Under the pieces are notes generated by a model. That model made no database searches, was not told the origin of the DNA, and saw only the letters and a program-made list of their open reading frames with translations. DNA of 64,000 bases from an uncultured Roseibium sp. (GTDB lineage: Bacteria; Pseudomonadota; Alphaproteobacteria; Rhizobiales; Stappiaceae): NCBI RefSeq assembly GCF_963669205.1, contig NZ_OY769915.1, forward strand, positions 5,120,001-5,184,000, in the 5' to 3' direction. Position numbers and translations under genes: made by a program. Numbering within the stretch: the first letter of the stretch is position 1; every line of letters starts with the position of its first letter. Positions 25,571 through 34,964 of this stretch are shown piece after piece.

Positions 25571-27208
25571 ATGTCGATCATGGCCGGTACACTCTCGTCC
25601 TCCGCGCATGTGGACACCTTTGCACGCGACAATCTTCCCCCTGAAGACCAGTGGCCGGACTTCCTGCTGGACGGGTTTGACTATCCCGAGACCCTGAACG
25701 CCGCCGTTGAACTGACCGACAGGATGGTGGAAAAAGGCTTTGGAGACCGCACCGCCCTGATCGGAAACGGCCGCCGCCGGACCTACAAGGAACTCGCTGA
25801 CTGGACCAATCGTCTCGCCCACGCGCTGACGGCCGACCTCGGCGTCAAACCCGGCAATCGGGTGCTGATCCGTTCCGCGAACAACCCGGCGATGGTCGCC
25901 TGCTGGCTGGCCGCGACCAAGGCGGGCGCTGTTGTCGTGAACACCATGCCGATGCTGCGCGCGGGCGAGCTGTCCAAGATCGTCGACAAGGCCGAGGTCG
26001 AATTCGCGCTTTGCGATACCCGGCTGATGGATGAAATTGTCGCCTGCGCGAAGACGTCCAGGCACTTGAAGAAAGTGATCGGCTTCGACGGCACCTCCAA
26101 TCACGATGCGGAGCTCGACAGGCTCGCCCTGGAAAAGCCCGTCCTCTACGATGCCGTTCAAACCGGACGTGACGACGTCGCCCTGCTCGGCTTCACCTCC
26201 GGCTCGACGGGGACGCCGAAAGCAACGATGCATTTCCACCGCGATCTGCTGATCATCGCCGACGGCTATGCCAGCGAAGTGCTCGGCGTGACACCAGACG
26301 ATGTCTTCGTCGGCTCGCCGCCGCTTGCCTTCACCTTCGGCCTCGGCGGGCTGGCGGTCTTCCCGCTCAGGTTCGGCGCAGCGGCAACGCTGCTGGAAAG
26401 CGCAACGCCGCCGAACATGATCGAGATCATCCAGAAATACAAAGCCACCGTCTGCTTCACCGCGCCGACGGCCTATCGCGTCATGCTTCAGGCAATGGAG
26501 GAAGGCGCGGACCTGTCCTCGCTTCGCGCAGCCGTTTCCGCGGGCGAAACGCTCCCTGCCCCCGTCTATGACGCCTGGATGCAGAAGACCGGCAAGCCGA
26601 TGCTGGACGGCATCGGCGCAACGGAAATGCTGCACATTTTCGTTTCCAACCGCTTCGACGATCACAAGCCCGCCTGCACGGGCAAACCTGTGACGGGGTA
26701 TGAGGTCAAGGTGATCGGCGCGGATGGCGAGCCCGTAGCACCCGGCGATGTTGGCCGCCTTGCGGTGCGCGGCCCGACCGGCTGCCGCTACCTCGCCGAC
26801 GACCGCCAGCGTGACTATGTCCAGAACGGCTGGAACATCACCGGCGACAGCTTCACCATGAGCGAGGACGGCCACCTGCATTTCGCCGCCCGCAACGACG
26901 ACATGATCATATCCTCCGGCTACAACATTGCCGGTCCGGAAGTGGAGGCTGCACTGCTGGCACACCCGCAGGTTCAGGAATGTGCCGTCATCGGCGTGCC
27001 GGATCCAGAGCGCGGTGCCATCGTCGAGGCCCATGTCGTTTTGAGCGCGGGAACAGATCCCGGCGAACCAACGAAGAAATCCCTTCAGGACCATGTGAAG
27101 GCGACGATCGCGCCCTACAAGTACCCGCGTTCGGTCGTCTTCACCGAGACATTGCCGAAAACGGAAACGGGAAAAATTCAGCGCTTTCGGTTGCGACAGG
27201 AATCGTAG
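25571..27208 (+). CDS. abmG: Aryl-CoA ligase, 2-aminobenzoate-CoA ligase-like
   Basis: A 545-residue AMP-forming CoA ligase of the benzoate-CoA ligase family. The AMP-binding P-loop is LLGFTSGSTGTPKATMHFHR; further signatures are DGIGATEMLHIF, the adenylate-binding NGWNITGDS, the hinge RNDDMIISSGYNI and the C-terminal LPKTETGKIQRF with its catalytic Lys. It should activate 2-aminobenzoate (or a close aromatic acid) to its CoA ester for the fused monooxygenase/reductase upstream. GGGG lies only three bases before ATG 25571, so ATG 25580 (third codon after it) is an alternative start. A 100-base gap before it may hold a second promoter. The substrate assignment comes from gene context. Confidence 0.84.
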   Translation: MSIMAGTLSSSAHVDTFARDNLPPEDQWPDFLLDGFDYPETLNAAVELTDRMVEKGFGDRTALIGNGRRRTYKELADWTNRLAHALTADLGVKPGNRVLIRSANNPAMVACWLAATKAGAVVVNTMPMLRAGELSKIVDKAEVEFALCDTRLMDEIVACAKTSRHLKKVIGFDGTSNHDAELDRLALEKPVLYDAVQTGRDDVALLGFTSGSTGTPKATMHFHRDLLIIADGYASEVLGVTPDDVFVGSPPLAFTFGLGGLAVFPLRFGAAATLLESATPPNMIEIIQKYKATVCFTAPTAYRVMLQAMEEGADLSSLRAAVSAGETLPAPVYDAWMQKTGKPMLDGIGATEMLHIFVSNRFDDHKPACTGKPVTGYEVKVIGADGEPVAPGDVGRLAVRGPTGCRYLADDRQRDYVQNGWNITGDSFTMSEDGHLHFAARNDDMIISSGYNIAGPEVEAALLAHPQVQECAVIGVPDPERGAIVEAHVVLSAGTDPGEPTKKSLQDHVKATIAPYKYPRSVVFTETLPKTETGKIQRFRLRQES

Positions 27209-27347
27209 GCGCGGGAGTTCATCCGCCAATGGGGTGTGCGGACGAAACAAAAAAACAACAATGCCCCAACCTTCGGCGCTTGGTAAAAAAGTGATCGAAA
27301 ACAAAAACTTAGGGTAACAGAAGTCGAAAGACCAACAGGAGCAAGCA

Positions 27348-28484
27348 ATGAAAATGGTAACTTTGGCGGCGGCCGCCGCTCTCGCCATCGGCATCACGGG
27401 GGCTCAGGCAGAGCCTGTGAAGGTCGGCATGATCACGACCCTGTCCGGGGGCGGAGCCGGTCTTGGAATCGATGTCCGTGACGGCTTTCTGCTCGCCGTG
27501 AAACAGGCCGGCAATCCGGATCTTGAAGTCATCGTGGAAGACGACCAGCGCAAGCCGGACATTGCCGTCCAGCTCGCCGACAAGATGGTTCAGTCGGAAA
27601 AGGTCGACGTTCTTACCGGCATCATTTGGTCGAACCTTGCCATGGCCGTTGTCCCGTCCGTGACTGCACAGGGGAAATTCTACCTGTCGCCGAATGCCGG
27701 ACCGTCTGCGCTCGCGGGCAAGGGATGTCATCCGAACTATTTCAACGTCGCCTGGCAGAACGACAACCTGCACGAGGCCGCCGGTGCCTACGCCAAGGAT
27801 ACGGGCTACAAGAATAGCTTCATTCTCGCGCCCAACTATCCGGCAGGCAAGGACGCCCTCACAGGTTACAAGCGCTTCTATGGCGGTGATCTCGCCGGTG
27901 AGCTCTACACCAAGCTCGGCCAGACGGATTACGCCGCGGAGCTCGCGCAGATCCGGGCCTCCGGCGCCGACAGCGTCTTCTTCTTCCTGCCGGGCGGCAT
28001 GGGCATTTCGTTCTTGAAACAATACGCGGACAGCGGCATCGACCTGCCGGTTGTCGGCCCGGCTTTCTCGTTCGACCAGGGCATCTTGCAGGCCGTTGGT
28101 GACGCGGCGCTTGGCGTGAAGAACACCAGCCAGTGGAACAAGGACATCGACAACCCGACCAACAAGGCGTTCGTCGAAGCGTTCCAGGCCGAGTATGGCC
28201 GCCTCCCGTCCCTCTATGCGTCGCAAGGGTTCGACACCGCAAACCTCCTGCTCTCTGCGATGGCCAAGGCTGACGTCAAGGATGCCGATGCCTTCCGCGC
28301 GGCCCTGAAGGAAGCCGACTTCGATTCGACCCGCGGCGACTTCAAGTTCGGTCCGAACCACCACCCGGTCCAGGACATCTATGTCCGCGAGGTGATCAAG
28401 GAAGGTGACGTCTTCACCAACAAGATCCTTGCAGCCGCCCTCACCGATCATGCAGACGCCTATGCCGGCGATTGCAGCATGTAA
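27348..28484 (+). CDS. Periplasmic binding protein of a branched-chain-amino-acid-type ABC importer
   Basis: A 378-residue exported solute-binding protein (signal peptide with Lys then an Ala-rich core, cut near AQA-E). The type-I periplasmic fold is shown by KVGMITTLSGGGAGLG, VEDDQRKPDIAVQLADKM and FILAPNYPAGKDALTGYKRF. It belongs to the Leu/Ile/Val family that also carries aromatic acids. Since it follows the aryl-CoA ligase and precedes all other importer parts, uptake of the aromatic substrate is the natural inference. AGGAG precedes the ATG. A strong hairpin follows the stop. Confidence 0.87.
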   Translation: MKMVTLAAAAALAIGITGAQAEPVKVGMITTLSGGGAGLGIDVRDGFLLAVKQAGNPDLEVIVEDDQRKPDIAVQLADKMVQSEKVDVLTGIIWSNLAMAVVPSVTAQGKFYLSPNAGPSALAGKGCHPNYFNVAWQNDNLHEAAGAYAKDTGYKNSFILAPNYPAGKDALTGYKRFYGGDLAGELYTKLGQTDYAAELAQIRASGADSVFFFLPGGMGISFLKQYADSGIDLPVVGPAFSFDQGILQAVGDAALGVKNTSQWNKDIDNPTNKAFVEAFQAEYGRLPSLYASQGFDTANLLLSAMAKADVKDADAFRAALKEADFDSTRGDFKFGPNHHPVQDIYVREVIKEGDVFTNKILAAALTDHADAYAGDCSM

Positions 28485-28499
28485 GTGATCTCCAACAGT

Positions 28500-28526
28500 A
28501 CCGTCCCGGCCGTGCGCCGGGGCGGT
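28500..28526 (+). terminator. Intergenic hairpin after the binding-protein gene
   Basis: ACCGTCCCGGC (28500-28510) and GCCGGGGCGGT (28516-28526) form an 11-bp stem with one G-U pair and a 5-base loop. No T-run follows. In binding-protein operons such hairpins stabilise the upstream mRNA or reduce readthrough, giving more binding protein than permease. Confidence 0.6.
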
Positions 28527-28543
28527 ATGGGGGCTGAATTTTC

Positions 28544-29464
28544 ATGTCATTTCTGTTGCTCATAGAGCAGGTTCTGAACGGCCTGCAATTCGGCATCATG
28601 CTCTTTTTGATGGCCGCCGGCCTGACGCTGATCTTCGGCGTCATGGGGCTGATCAACCTTGCGCATGGCTCGCTCTACATGATCGGAGCCTTCTGCGCCG
28701 CTGCCGTTGCCGCCGCGACCGGGTCGTTTCTGCTCGGCCTCGTCGCAGCCCTGGCAGGTGCTGCGGCCGCCGGCGCGCTGGTGGAGCTTGTCGTCATTCG
28801 CAGACTGTACGACAAGGACCATCTCGACCAGGTGCTGGCAACCTTCGCACTGATCCTCATCTTCTCCGAAGGCACGAGATGGATCTTCGGATCGTTCCCC
28901 CTGTTCCTCGATGTTCCGGACTTTCTCTCCGGCCCCGTGACGCTGCCGGGCGGCATTGAATATCCTCTCTACCGGCTGACCCTGATCGTTATCGGCCTCC
29001 TCGTTGCGCTTGGTCTTTACATGCTGATTTCCCGGACGCGCCTCGGCATCCAGATCCGTGCCGGCGAAAACGACCGCGAAATGATCGCCGCGCTCGGCAT
29101 CGACATCGCAAGGCTCTACACCATCGTCTTCGCACTCGGCGCGGCCCTGGCAGGTCTCGCCGGAGCCCTGGTCGGGGCCATCCAGTCGGTCCAGGTCGGC
29201 ATGGGCGAACCGGTGCTCATCCTGGCCTTCGTCGTCATCGTCATCGGCGGCATCGGCTCGATCAAGGGCGCGCTTGTCGGGGCAATCCTTGTCGGGCTGA
29301 CCGATACGCTCGGCGGCATCTTCCTGCCCGAAGCGCTGAAACTCTTCCTCGATCCGTCAACCGCGACATCGGTCGGATCGTCGCTTGCCTCCATGGCGAT
29401 CTACATTCTCATGGCGGCGGTCTTGATCCTGCGCCCCGCAGGCCTGTTCGGAGCGCGCGCATGA
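28544..29464 (+). CDS. ABC importer permease, LivH type
   Basis: A 306-residue inner-membrane permease of the branched-chain-amino-acid family, with about eight hydrophobic segments. Typical family parts are QFGIMLFLMAAGLTLIFGVM, INLAHGSLYMIGA, ALGIDIARLY and VIVIGGIGSIKGALVGAI. It pairs with the LivM-type permease that overlaps it by four bases (ATGA). Confidence 0.88.
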   Translation: MSFLLLIEQVLNGLQFGIMLFLMAAGLTLIFGVMGLINLAHGSLYMIGAFCAAAVAAATGSFLLGLVAALAGAAAAGALVELVVIRRLYDKDHLDQVLATFALILIFSEGTRWIFGSFPLFLDVPDFLSGPVTLPGGIEYPLYRLTLIVIGLLVALGLYMLISRTRLGIQIRAGENDREMIAALGIDIARLYTIVFALGAALAGLAGALVGAIQSVQVGMGEPVLILAFVVIVIGGIGSIKGALVGAILVGLTDTLGGIFLPEALKLFLDPSTATSVGSSLASMAIYILMAAVLILRPAGLFGARA

Positions 29465-30444
29465 TCCGGGAAACCTATCTGAACGCCCTGACGCTCGGGC
29501 TCTTCGTTCTCATTCCGGCCTGGGCGCTGTTCGCAGACGAACCCTTCACGATCACGTTGATGACCCGGGCCGCGATCTTCGCGATCGCGGCAATCGGCCT
29601 CAACATCGCCCTCGGCATCGGAGGCCTCGTCAGTCTGGGCCACGCTGTTTTCTTCGGCATTGGCGGCTACGCGATGGGCATTCTCGCCTACCATGCGCAA
29701 ACCTACACGCCCTTGAGCGAATGGCCGTTCCTGATCGACGGCACGAAGTCGATGCCCGTCATCTGGCTGATCGCAATCCTTGTGTCCTCGCTCGCGGCCC
29801 TGGTGATCGGAGCCCTGTCGCTGCGGACAGCCGGTGTCTATTTCATCATGATCACGCTGGCCTTCGGACAGATGTTCTTCTTCTTCACGATCTCCTGGGC
29901 GGAATATGGCGGTGAGGACGGCTTGTCCATCTATGTGCGCAACGGATTCCCCGGCCTGAACACGCTCGCGCCGATCCAGTTCTACGGCCTTTGCTTCGTC
30001 ATCCTGTGCCTCGTCCTGCTGTTCACCTGGAGACTGTCGAAATCTCCGTTCGGGCTCGCGCTCAACGCTGCACGGCAAGCCCCCGTCCGCGTCGAAACGG
30101 TCGGTCTCGATCCGACCCGGCTGAAGCTCGTCGCCTTCGTGATTTCAGGTGCCATCACCGGCCTGGCCGGTGCCCTCTTCGCCGACCTCAACCGGTTTGT
30201 CAGCCCGACCATGTTCAGCTGGCAGACCAGCGGCGAGATCATGATCTTCCTGATCCTGGGCGGTGTCGGCCGTCTCTACGGGCCGGTCGTAGGGGCGCTT
30301 GCCTTCGTGGCGCTCGAACACTGGCTTGGCGGCCTCAGCGACTACTGGCACATCTATCTCGGCATCCTGCTTTTGCTCATCGTGCTCTTCGGCCGGGGCG
30401 GCCTGATCGGGCTTGCCTCGGGAAAGGCGGCCGTTCATGACTGA
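29461..30444 (+). CDS. ABC importer permease, LivM type
   Basis: A 327-residue permease, second transmembrane partner of the importer. Recognisable parts are AIFAIAAIGLNIALGIGGLV, SLGHAVFFGIGGYA, LRTAGVYFIMITLAFGQM and GALFADLNRFVSP. The next gene begins eight bases before its stop. Confidence 0.88.
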   Translation: MIRETYLNALTLGLFVLIPAWALFADEPFTITLMTRAAIFAIAAIGLNIALGIGGLVSLGHAVFFGIGGYAMGILAYHAQTYTPLSEWPFLIDGTKSMPVIWLIAILVSSLAALVIGALSLRTAGVYFIMITLAFGQMFFFFTISWAEYGGEDGLSIYVRNGFPGLNTLAPIQFYGLCFVILCLVLLFTWRLSKSPFGLALNAARQAPVRVETVGLDPTRLKLVAFVISGAITGLAGALFADLNRFVSPTMFSWQTSGEIMIFLILGGVGRLYGPVVGALAFVALEHWLGGLSDYWHIYLGILLLLIVLFGRGGLIGLASGKAAVHD

Positions 30445-31186
30445 TCTCGTTCTCGAAACGCGCGATATTTCCAAGAGCTTTGGCGCCCTGCGCGCGAGTA
30501 AAAACATCTCGCTCGACCTGAAGGCAGGCGAGATCCACGCCATCATCGGTCCGAACGGCGCCGGCAAGACCACGCTGATCGGTCAGATCTGCGGAACGCT
30601 GAAACCGGATTCCGGTGCCGTTCAACTGCTGGGCGAGGATGTAACCGGGCTGGCGACACGGGAACGCGCGCAGAAAGGTCTCGGTCGGACGTTCCAGATT
30701 TCCTCGCTGGCCATGGAAGACACGGTCCTGCAGAACGCGGTTCTCGGCGCGCTTGGCGCAACCGGCAATCCATGGCGGTTCTTCGGCGATGTCCTGAAGG
30801 ACCAGGATCTTCGAGACAAGGCCGAAGAGGCCCTGCACCGCGTCGGCCTGCAGGATCACGCGCTCACCCGCACCGCCGAACTCAGCCATGGCCAGCGCAG
30901 GCAGCTCGAAGTCGCCGTCGCGCTGACGAAACAGCCCCGGGCCTTCGTCATGGACGAACCGATGGCGGGCATGGGCTCGGAAGGCTCAAAGCGCCTGACG
31001 GGCTTTCTCGACGAACTGCGGGCAGAGGCTCCCATCCTGCTGGTCGAACACGACATGGATGCGGTCTTTGCCCTTGCCGACAGGATCAGCGTTCTCGTCT
31101 ATGGCGAGGTTATCGCAACGGGGACCGTCGACGAGATCCGCGCGGATGCCGCCGTACGGGAAGCCTATCTCGGAGAAGACGCATGA
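30437..31186 (+). CDS. ABC importer ATPase, LivG type
   Basis: A 249-residue ATPase. Walker A is GPNGAGKTTL, the signature is LSHGQRRQLEVA and Walker B is AFVMDEPMAG; the H-loop His is in LLVEHDMD. The start MTDLVLETRDISKSFGALRA at 30437 is chosen over the open frame at 30413 because it matches the family and lies behind a GGAAAGGCGG. It overlaps the permease gene before it and the second ATPase after it. Confidence 0.88.
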   Translation: MTDLVLETRDISKSFGALRASKNISLDLKAGEIHAIIGPNGAGKTTLIGQICGTLKPDSGAVQLLGEDVTGLATRERAQKGLGRTFQISSLAMEDTVLQNAVLGALGATGNPWRFFGDVLKDQDLRDKAEEALHRVGLQDHALTRTAELSHGQRRQLEVAVALTKQPRAFVMDEPMAGMGSEGSKRLTGFLDELRAEAPILLVEHDMDAVFALADRISVLVYGEVIATGTVDEIRADAAVREAYLGEDA

Positions 31187-31869
31187 GCCTTTTGACAGCC
31201 TCCAACGTCACGGCCTCCTATGGCGCCAGCCAGGCCCTGTTCGGCGTTGACCTGACCATCGGTGAAGGCGAAGTCCGCGCGCTTCTCGGACGGAACGGCA
31301 TGGGCAAGAGCACCACGGTGAAGTGCATCTGCCGCATGCTTGCCTCAAGCGGCACGCTCACCTTCAACGGCACGGATCTGACACGCCTTCCAAGCCATCG
31401 CGCGGCCCGTCTGGGTCTCGGCCTTGTGCCTGAAGGACGCCGCTGTTTCGGCAATCTGACGGTTCATGAAAACCTGATCGCCGCCGCACGGCCGGGCGAC
31501 TGGACCTTTGAACGCGTTGTGGAGATGTTTCCGAGGCTCGGCGAGCGGCGCAACCAGAATGCTTCCTCACTGTCGGGCGGCGAACAGCAGATGCTTGCGA
31601 TCGGCCGGGCGCTGATGACCAATCCGCGCCTTCTGATACTTGACGAGGCCACGGAAGGGCTCGCCCCGATCATCCGGCAGGAAATCTGGTCCGTGATCCG
31701 CAAGCTGAAGGCGGAAACCGGTCTGTCGATCCTCGTCATCGACAAGTCGATCCGCGAGCTCCGCGACGTCTGCGACAGCGCCACCATCCTGGAGCGGGGC
31801 AAGTCCGTGTGGGCCGGCACGATCAGCGAACTCACCGACGACATAACAACCACCTATATCGGCGTCTGA
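31183..31869 (+). CDS. ABC importer ATPase, LivF type
   Basis: A 228-residue ATPase with Walker A GRNGMGKSTT, signature LSGGEQQMLAIGR and Walker B LLILDEATEG. The real start is ATG 31183, inside the stop of the previous ATPase (ATGA); the longer open frame upstream is only a shadow of the LivG gene. LivG- and LivF-type proteins together power the importer. Confidence 0.88.
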   Translation: MSLLTASNVTASYGASQALFGVDLTIGEGEVRALLGRNGMGKSTTVKCICRMLASSGTLTFNGTDLTRLPSHRAARLGLGLVPEGRRCFGNLTVHENLIAAARPGDWTFERVVEMFPRLGERRNQNASSLSGGEQQMLAIGRALMTNPRLLILDEATEGLAPIIRQEIWSVIRKLKAETGLSILVIDKSIRELRDVCDSATILERGKSVWAGTISELTDDITTTYIGV

Positions 31870-31893
31870 AACATCCAAGGAAAGTCTGAAGCC

Positions 31894-32289
31894 ATGCCAT
31901 CGAAACACATTCAGCCAGAGGGTTGGGCACCTGCAAAGGGATACGCAAATGGTATGCTGACCAAGGGCCGGACGTTGCATATCGGCGGTCAGATCGGCTG
32001 GAACAGGGATCAGGTGTTCGAATCGCATGATTTCATCGGCCAGATGGAACAGACGCTCCTGAACATCGCCGAGATCGTCACCGAGGCCGGCGGCGAGGTG
32101 ACGGACATTGTGCGCCTGACCTGGTTCATCACGGACAAGCGTGAATACCTGGCGCGCCAGAAGGAGGTCGGCCAGGCCTACAGGCGCGTCTTCGGCCGGC
32201 ACTTTCCGGCCATGTCCGTCGTGATCGTCGCCGGGTTGATCGAGGATGAGGCCCTGATCGAGATCGAGGCGACCGCCCAGCTCGACTGA
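31894..32289 (+). CDS. RidA (YjgF/YER057c/UK114) family protein
   Basis: A 131-residue RidA-fold protein: the family parts LHIGGQIGWN, DFIGQMEQTLLNIAEIVTEA and EYLARQKEVGQAYR are visible, and the C-terminal EIEATAQLD is typical. The Arg that marks the canonical RidA deaminases (in ERPA-like positions) is not seen, so it may be one of the other Rid subgroups. RidA proteins hydrolyse reactive enamine/imine intermediates. As the last gene after the importer it could deal with imines formed when the amino group of aminobenzoate is released; this is inference. Confidence 0.82.
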   Translation: MPSKHIQPEGWAPAKGYANGMLTKGRTLHIGGQIGWNRDQVFESHDFIGQMEQTLLNIAEIVTEAGGEVTDIVRLTWFITDKREYLARQKEVGQAYRRVFGRHFPAMSVVIVAGLIEDEALIEIEATAQLD

Positions 32290-32302
32290 CCGGGACCTGT
32301 GC

Positions 32303-33136
32303 TCAATCCCTGAGCGTGATCGTTGTCAGGATGTCGGTGACACTGTCCCGCATTGCCGGCATGGTCGATTTCAGGATCGCAAGCCGGTCGAACACCTCGG
32401 GTTGCTCTGCAAGCGTTTGCCGGAGTGTCCGGCCGAAGGTCTGCCGCAACTCGGTTCCCAGATTGAACTTGCACACCCGTGTCTCGCGCGCCAGCTGCTG
32501 GCGGACCTCTGGCGGGATCCCGCTGCCGCCGTGAAGGACGAGCGGCTTCGACGTCGCCACTTCAATCGCCTTCAGGGCATTGAAGTCGATCCCGTCGGTC
32601 TTCTCCGTCTGCAGGTGCACATTTCCGACCGAGACGGCAATGGCATCGGCGCCGCTTTCCAGGTCGAAGCGTGCCACTTCCTCCGGATCGGTGAAAGCCG
32701 ACGCTGCACCTTGCGCATAGCCCACAAAGCCGACTTCGCCTTCGACCGACACATCGGCTGCATGGGCCTCGCGCACAAGCCCTGCGGTCAGCTCGATGTT
32801 TTCCGAAATCGGCAACTTGGATCCGTCGAACATCACGGAGGTGAATCCGTGGTCGATCCCCGCCCGGCATTCGTCCACGGTGTAGCCATGATCGAGATGG
32901 CAGACCACCGGAACATTCGCCTGATCGGCAAGGTGCCGCATCATCTTGCCGATCACCGGAACCGGCGTATGCGCGCGGCATCCGGGACCGGCCTGGAGGA
33001 TGACCGGGCACCCCGCCTCTTCGGCGGCTTCGACAAACGCGACCGCGTCCTCCCATCCAAGCACCACAAGCCCGGCAAGCGCATAGCCGTCGCTGAGCGC
33101 AGGTTCGAGGACCTCGGCAAGCGTCGCGGCTGTCAT
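32303..33136 (-). CDS. Class II aldolase, IolJ/fructose-bisphosphate aldolase-like
   Basis: A 277-residue class II (zinc) aldolase. The metal site is seen in VCHLDHGYTVDECRAGIDHG, the following SVMFDGSKLP is characteristic, and VHLQTEK and VLHGGSGIP provide further ligands. In the inositol pathway this enzyme (IolJ) splits 6-phospho-5-dehydro-2-deoxygluconate to dihydroxyacetone phosphate and malonate semialdehyde. It is the last gene of the minus-strand iol operon, overlapping iolB by four bases. Confidence 0.84.
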   Translation of the reverse strand: MTAATLAEVLEPALSDGYALAGLVVLGWEDAVAFVEAAEEAGCPVILQAGPGCRAHTPVPVIGKMMRHLADQANVPVVCHLDHGYTVDECRAGIDHGFTSVMFDGSKLPISENIELTAGLVREAHAADVSVEGEVGFVGYAQGAASAFTDPEEVARFDLESGADAIAVSVGNVHLQTEKTDGIDFNALKAIEVATSKPLVLHGGSGIPPEVRQQLARETRVCKFNLGTELRQTFGRTLRQTLAEQPEVFDRLAILKSTMPAMRDSVTDILTTITLRD

Positions 33137-33975
33137 TTGAACTTCGCGATCATGTCCTTGATGCCGGGAATGGTCTCGATCTGCCAGGCGTGATCGGGCT
33201 GGAAAAACTGAACCAGCGAACGCTGCGAAAGCCCACCCAGAATGGTGAAATAGTACATCTCGTAGCCCGGTGCGACCACACAGGGGTGGTAGCCCTTGTC
33301 CAGCACGATCGTCGAACCGTCGACGATGTGGTAGGCGTCGCCCACCTCGCCGTCTTCACGCTGGACGAGTTGCATGCCGAAGCCTTTTTTCGGGCGGAAG
33401 CGGAAATTGTAGGTCTCGTCATGCCGGCTTTCTTCCGGGATCCGGTCCGTGTCGTGCTTGTGCGGCGGAAAGCCGGACCATCCGCCCTGCCCGACCGTGA
33501 ACAGTTCCGACACGAGCAGGCGCCCGACCTTGTCGTGATACTTGGTGCCGAGAATATGCTTGATCTTGCGATGTGTCTTGGTGTCGTCCGATCCGTACTG
33601 GACCAGGTCGATACCACTTGCGCGCACATCGAACGGATCGAGCACCTTGTCGTATTTCGCACCGGCGATGAACACCTCTGCCTCATCGCTCACGCACACC
33701 ATGCGTGCCTTTGCGCCGCTCGGCACATAGGCACCTTCCGGCTCTCCGTCCCAGACGTCTTCGCCGCGGTTTCCGAGCGCGGCAAACGCCACCCCTTCGA
33801 CATCCACATCGACGCTGCCGGTTGCCGGCACGATCGCCGTCTCGTAGCCGGGCACGGCATATTCGAAGGCCTGCCCCCGGCTCAGCTTGACGATGTTGAA
33901 GTAATTGAGCGGAACCCGGCTGTCCTCGACATCGATAATGGCCTTGTTCTCATTGTCATAGGGAGGAAAGTGCAT
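33133..33975 (-). CDS. iolB: 5-deoxy-glucuronate isomerase
   Basis: A 280-residue IolB. The family-specific cupin core GGWSGFPPHKHDTD, PEESRHDETYNFRF and ITQ-like GFGMQLVQRE are visible; the His and Glu residues bind the metal. It isomerises 5-deoxy-glucuronate to 5-dehydro-2-deoxygluconate in myo-inositol breakdown. It lies after iolC (12 bases) and overlaps the aldolase gene. Confidence 0.92.
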   Translation of the reverse strand: MHFPPYDNENKAIIDVEDSRVPLNYFNIVKLSRGQAFEYAVPGYETAIVPATGSVDVDVEGVAFAALGNRGEDVWDGEPEGAYVPSGAKARMVCVSDEAEVFIAGAKYDKVLDPFDVRASGIDLVQYGSDDTKTHRKIKHILGTKYHDKVGRLLVSELFTVGQGGWSGFPPHKHDTDRIPEESRHDETYNFRFRPKKGFGMQLVQREDGEVGDAYHIVDGSTIVLDKGYHPCVVAPGYEMYYFTILGGLSQRSLVQFFQPDHAWQIETIPGIKDMIAKFK

Positions 33976-33987
33976 GGAGTTATCTCC

Positions 33988-34962
33988 TCAGGACTGTGGG
34001 GCTGAGTGATTGGAAAGAAAGGTTTCGAGCTCCGGCGGGGTCGGCATGGCAGGTGCACATCCGAACGTAGACACCACCATCGCCGCAGCGGCAGAGCCTC
34101 GCAGGACGGCCTCCTTCAGCGAATGCCTGTTGGCAAGCGACGCCATGAGCGAGGCCATGAAGGCATCGCCCGCACCCATCGGCTTGAGGGCATCCACGGC
34201 GAAAATGCCTGTTTCGAAGCTCCCTTCGGCGGAATAGACGATGGAGCCGTTTTCGCCGAGCTTGTAGAAGATCACCTTGTCGCCTGATCCGAGTTCGCGC
34301 GCGAGTTTCTGACCGTCTGCATGGGTGCCGTTGGCAACGACCGCGAACTCGTCATCGTTTCCGACGACAAAATCCGCGGTTTCGATCGCGGCGCGATAGA
34401 TCTCGGCGGCCTCGAGCGCGCTCGGCCAGGAATAGGGCCTGTAGTCCAGATCGATCACCACAAGCGCGCCGGCCCTGCGCGCATGTTCCATCGCGCGCAA
34501 GGTCGCCTCGCGCGACGGATTTGCAGCGAGTGCCGTGCCGGTCACGATCAGCGCTTCGTAATTAGTGAAGGGAACCGCAAGCACCTGGTCGACACTCATC
34601 AGAAGGTCTGAGGCATTGTTGCGGTAGAGTGTGTTCTGTGTGTTTTCGATCCGGGTTTCGGTGACCGCGAGCGAGGTCCGCGACTCGCCGCTCAGAACGC
34701 GCACGTGATCGGCCCCGATACCGTAGTGCGCCAGCTGGTTCAGCACGAACCGGCCGATGGAATCGTCGGACACACAGGTCAGAAGATCGACCGAAAGGCC
34801 ATGCCGCGCGATCCCGGCGGCAATGTTGCCGGATGACCCGCCTAGCGCGGTGGTGAATTGCGCGGCATGCTCGGCTTCCGTGCCCGGCGGATCGGCGTAA
34901 AAATCCATTCCCGCGCGCCCGAGCACCAGAAACCTTGATTTCAAGTTCAGATAGGCAGACAC
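33988..34962 (-). CDS. iolC: 5-dehydro-2-deoxygluconokinase
   Basis: A 324-residue PfkB-family sugar kinase. The N-terminal GRAGMDFYADP and GGSSGNIAAGIARHG and the C-terminal KPMGAGDAFMASLMAS (catalytic Asp) are typical of IolC. It phosphorylates 5-dehydro-2-deoxygluconate for the aldolase. It begins two bases after the iolD stop on the minus strand, so it is translated with iolD. Confidence 0.91.
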   Translation of the reverse strand: MSAYLNLKSRFLVLGRAGMDFYADPPGTEAEHAAQFTTALGGSSGNIAAGIARHGLSVDLLTCVSDDSIGRFVLNQLAHYGIGADHVRVLSGESRTSLAVTETRIENTQNTLYRNNASDLLMSVDQVLAVPFTNYEALIVTGTALAANPSREATLRAMEHARRAGALVVIDLDYRPYSWPSALEAAEIYRAAIETADFVVGNDDEFAVVANGTHADGQKLARELGSGDKVIFYKLGENGSIVYSAEGSFETGIFAVDALKPMGAGDAFMASLMASLANRHSLKEAVLRGSAAAAMVVSTFGCAPAMPTPPELETFLSNHSAPQS

Positions 34963-34964
34963 GG

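Noticed and set aside
25295..27397. 700-codon open frame on the minus strand
   Set aside because: Antisense of the aryl-CoA ligase, which has every conserved motif of its family on the plus strand.
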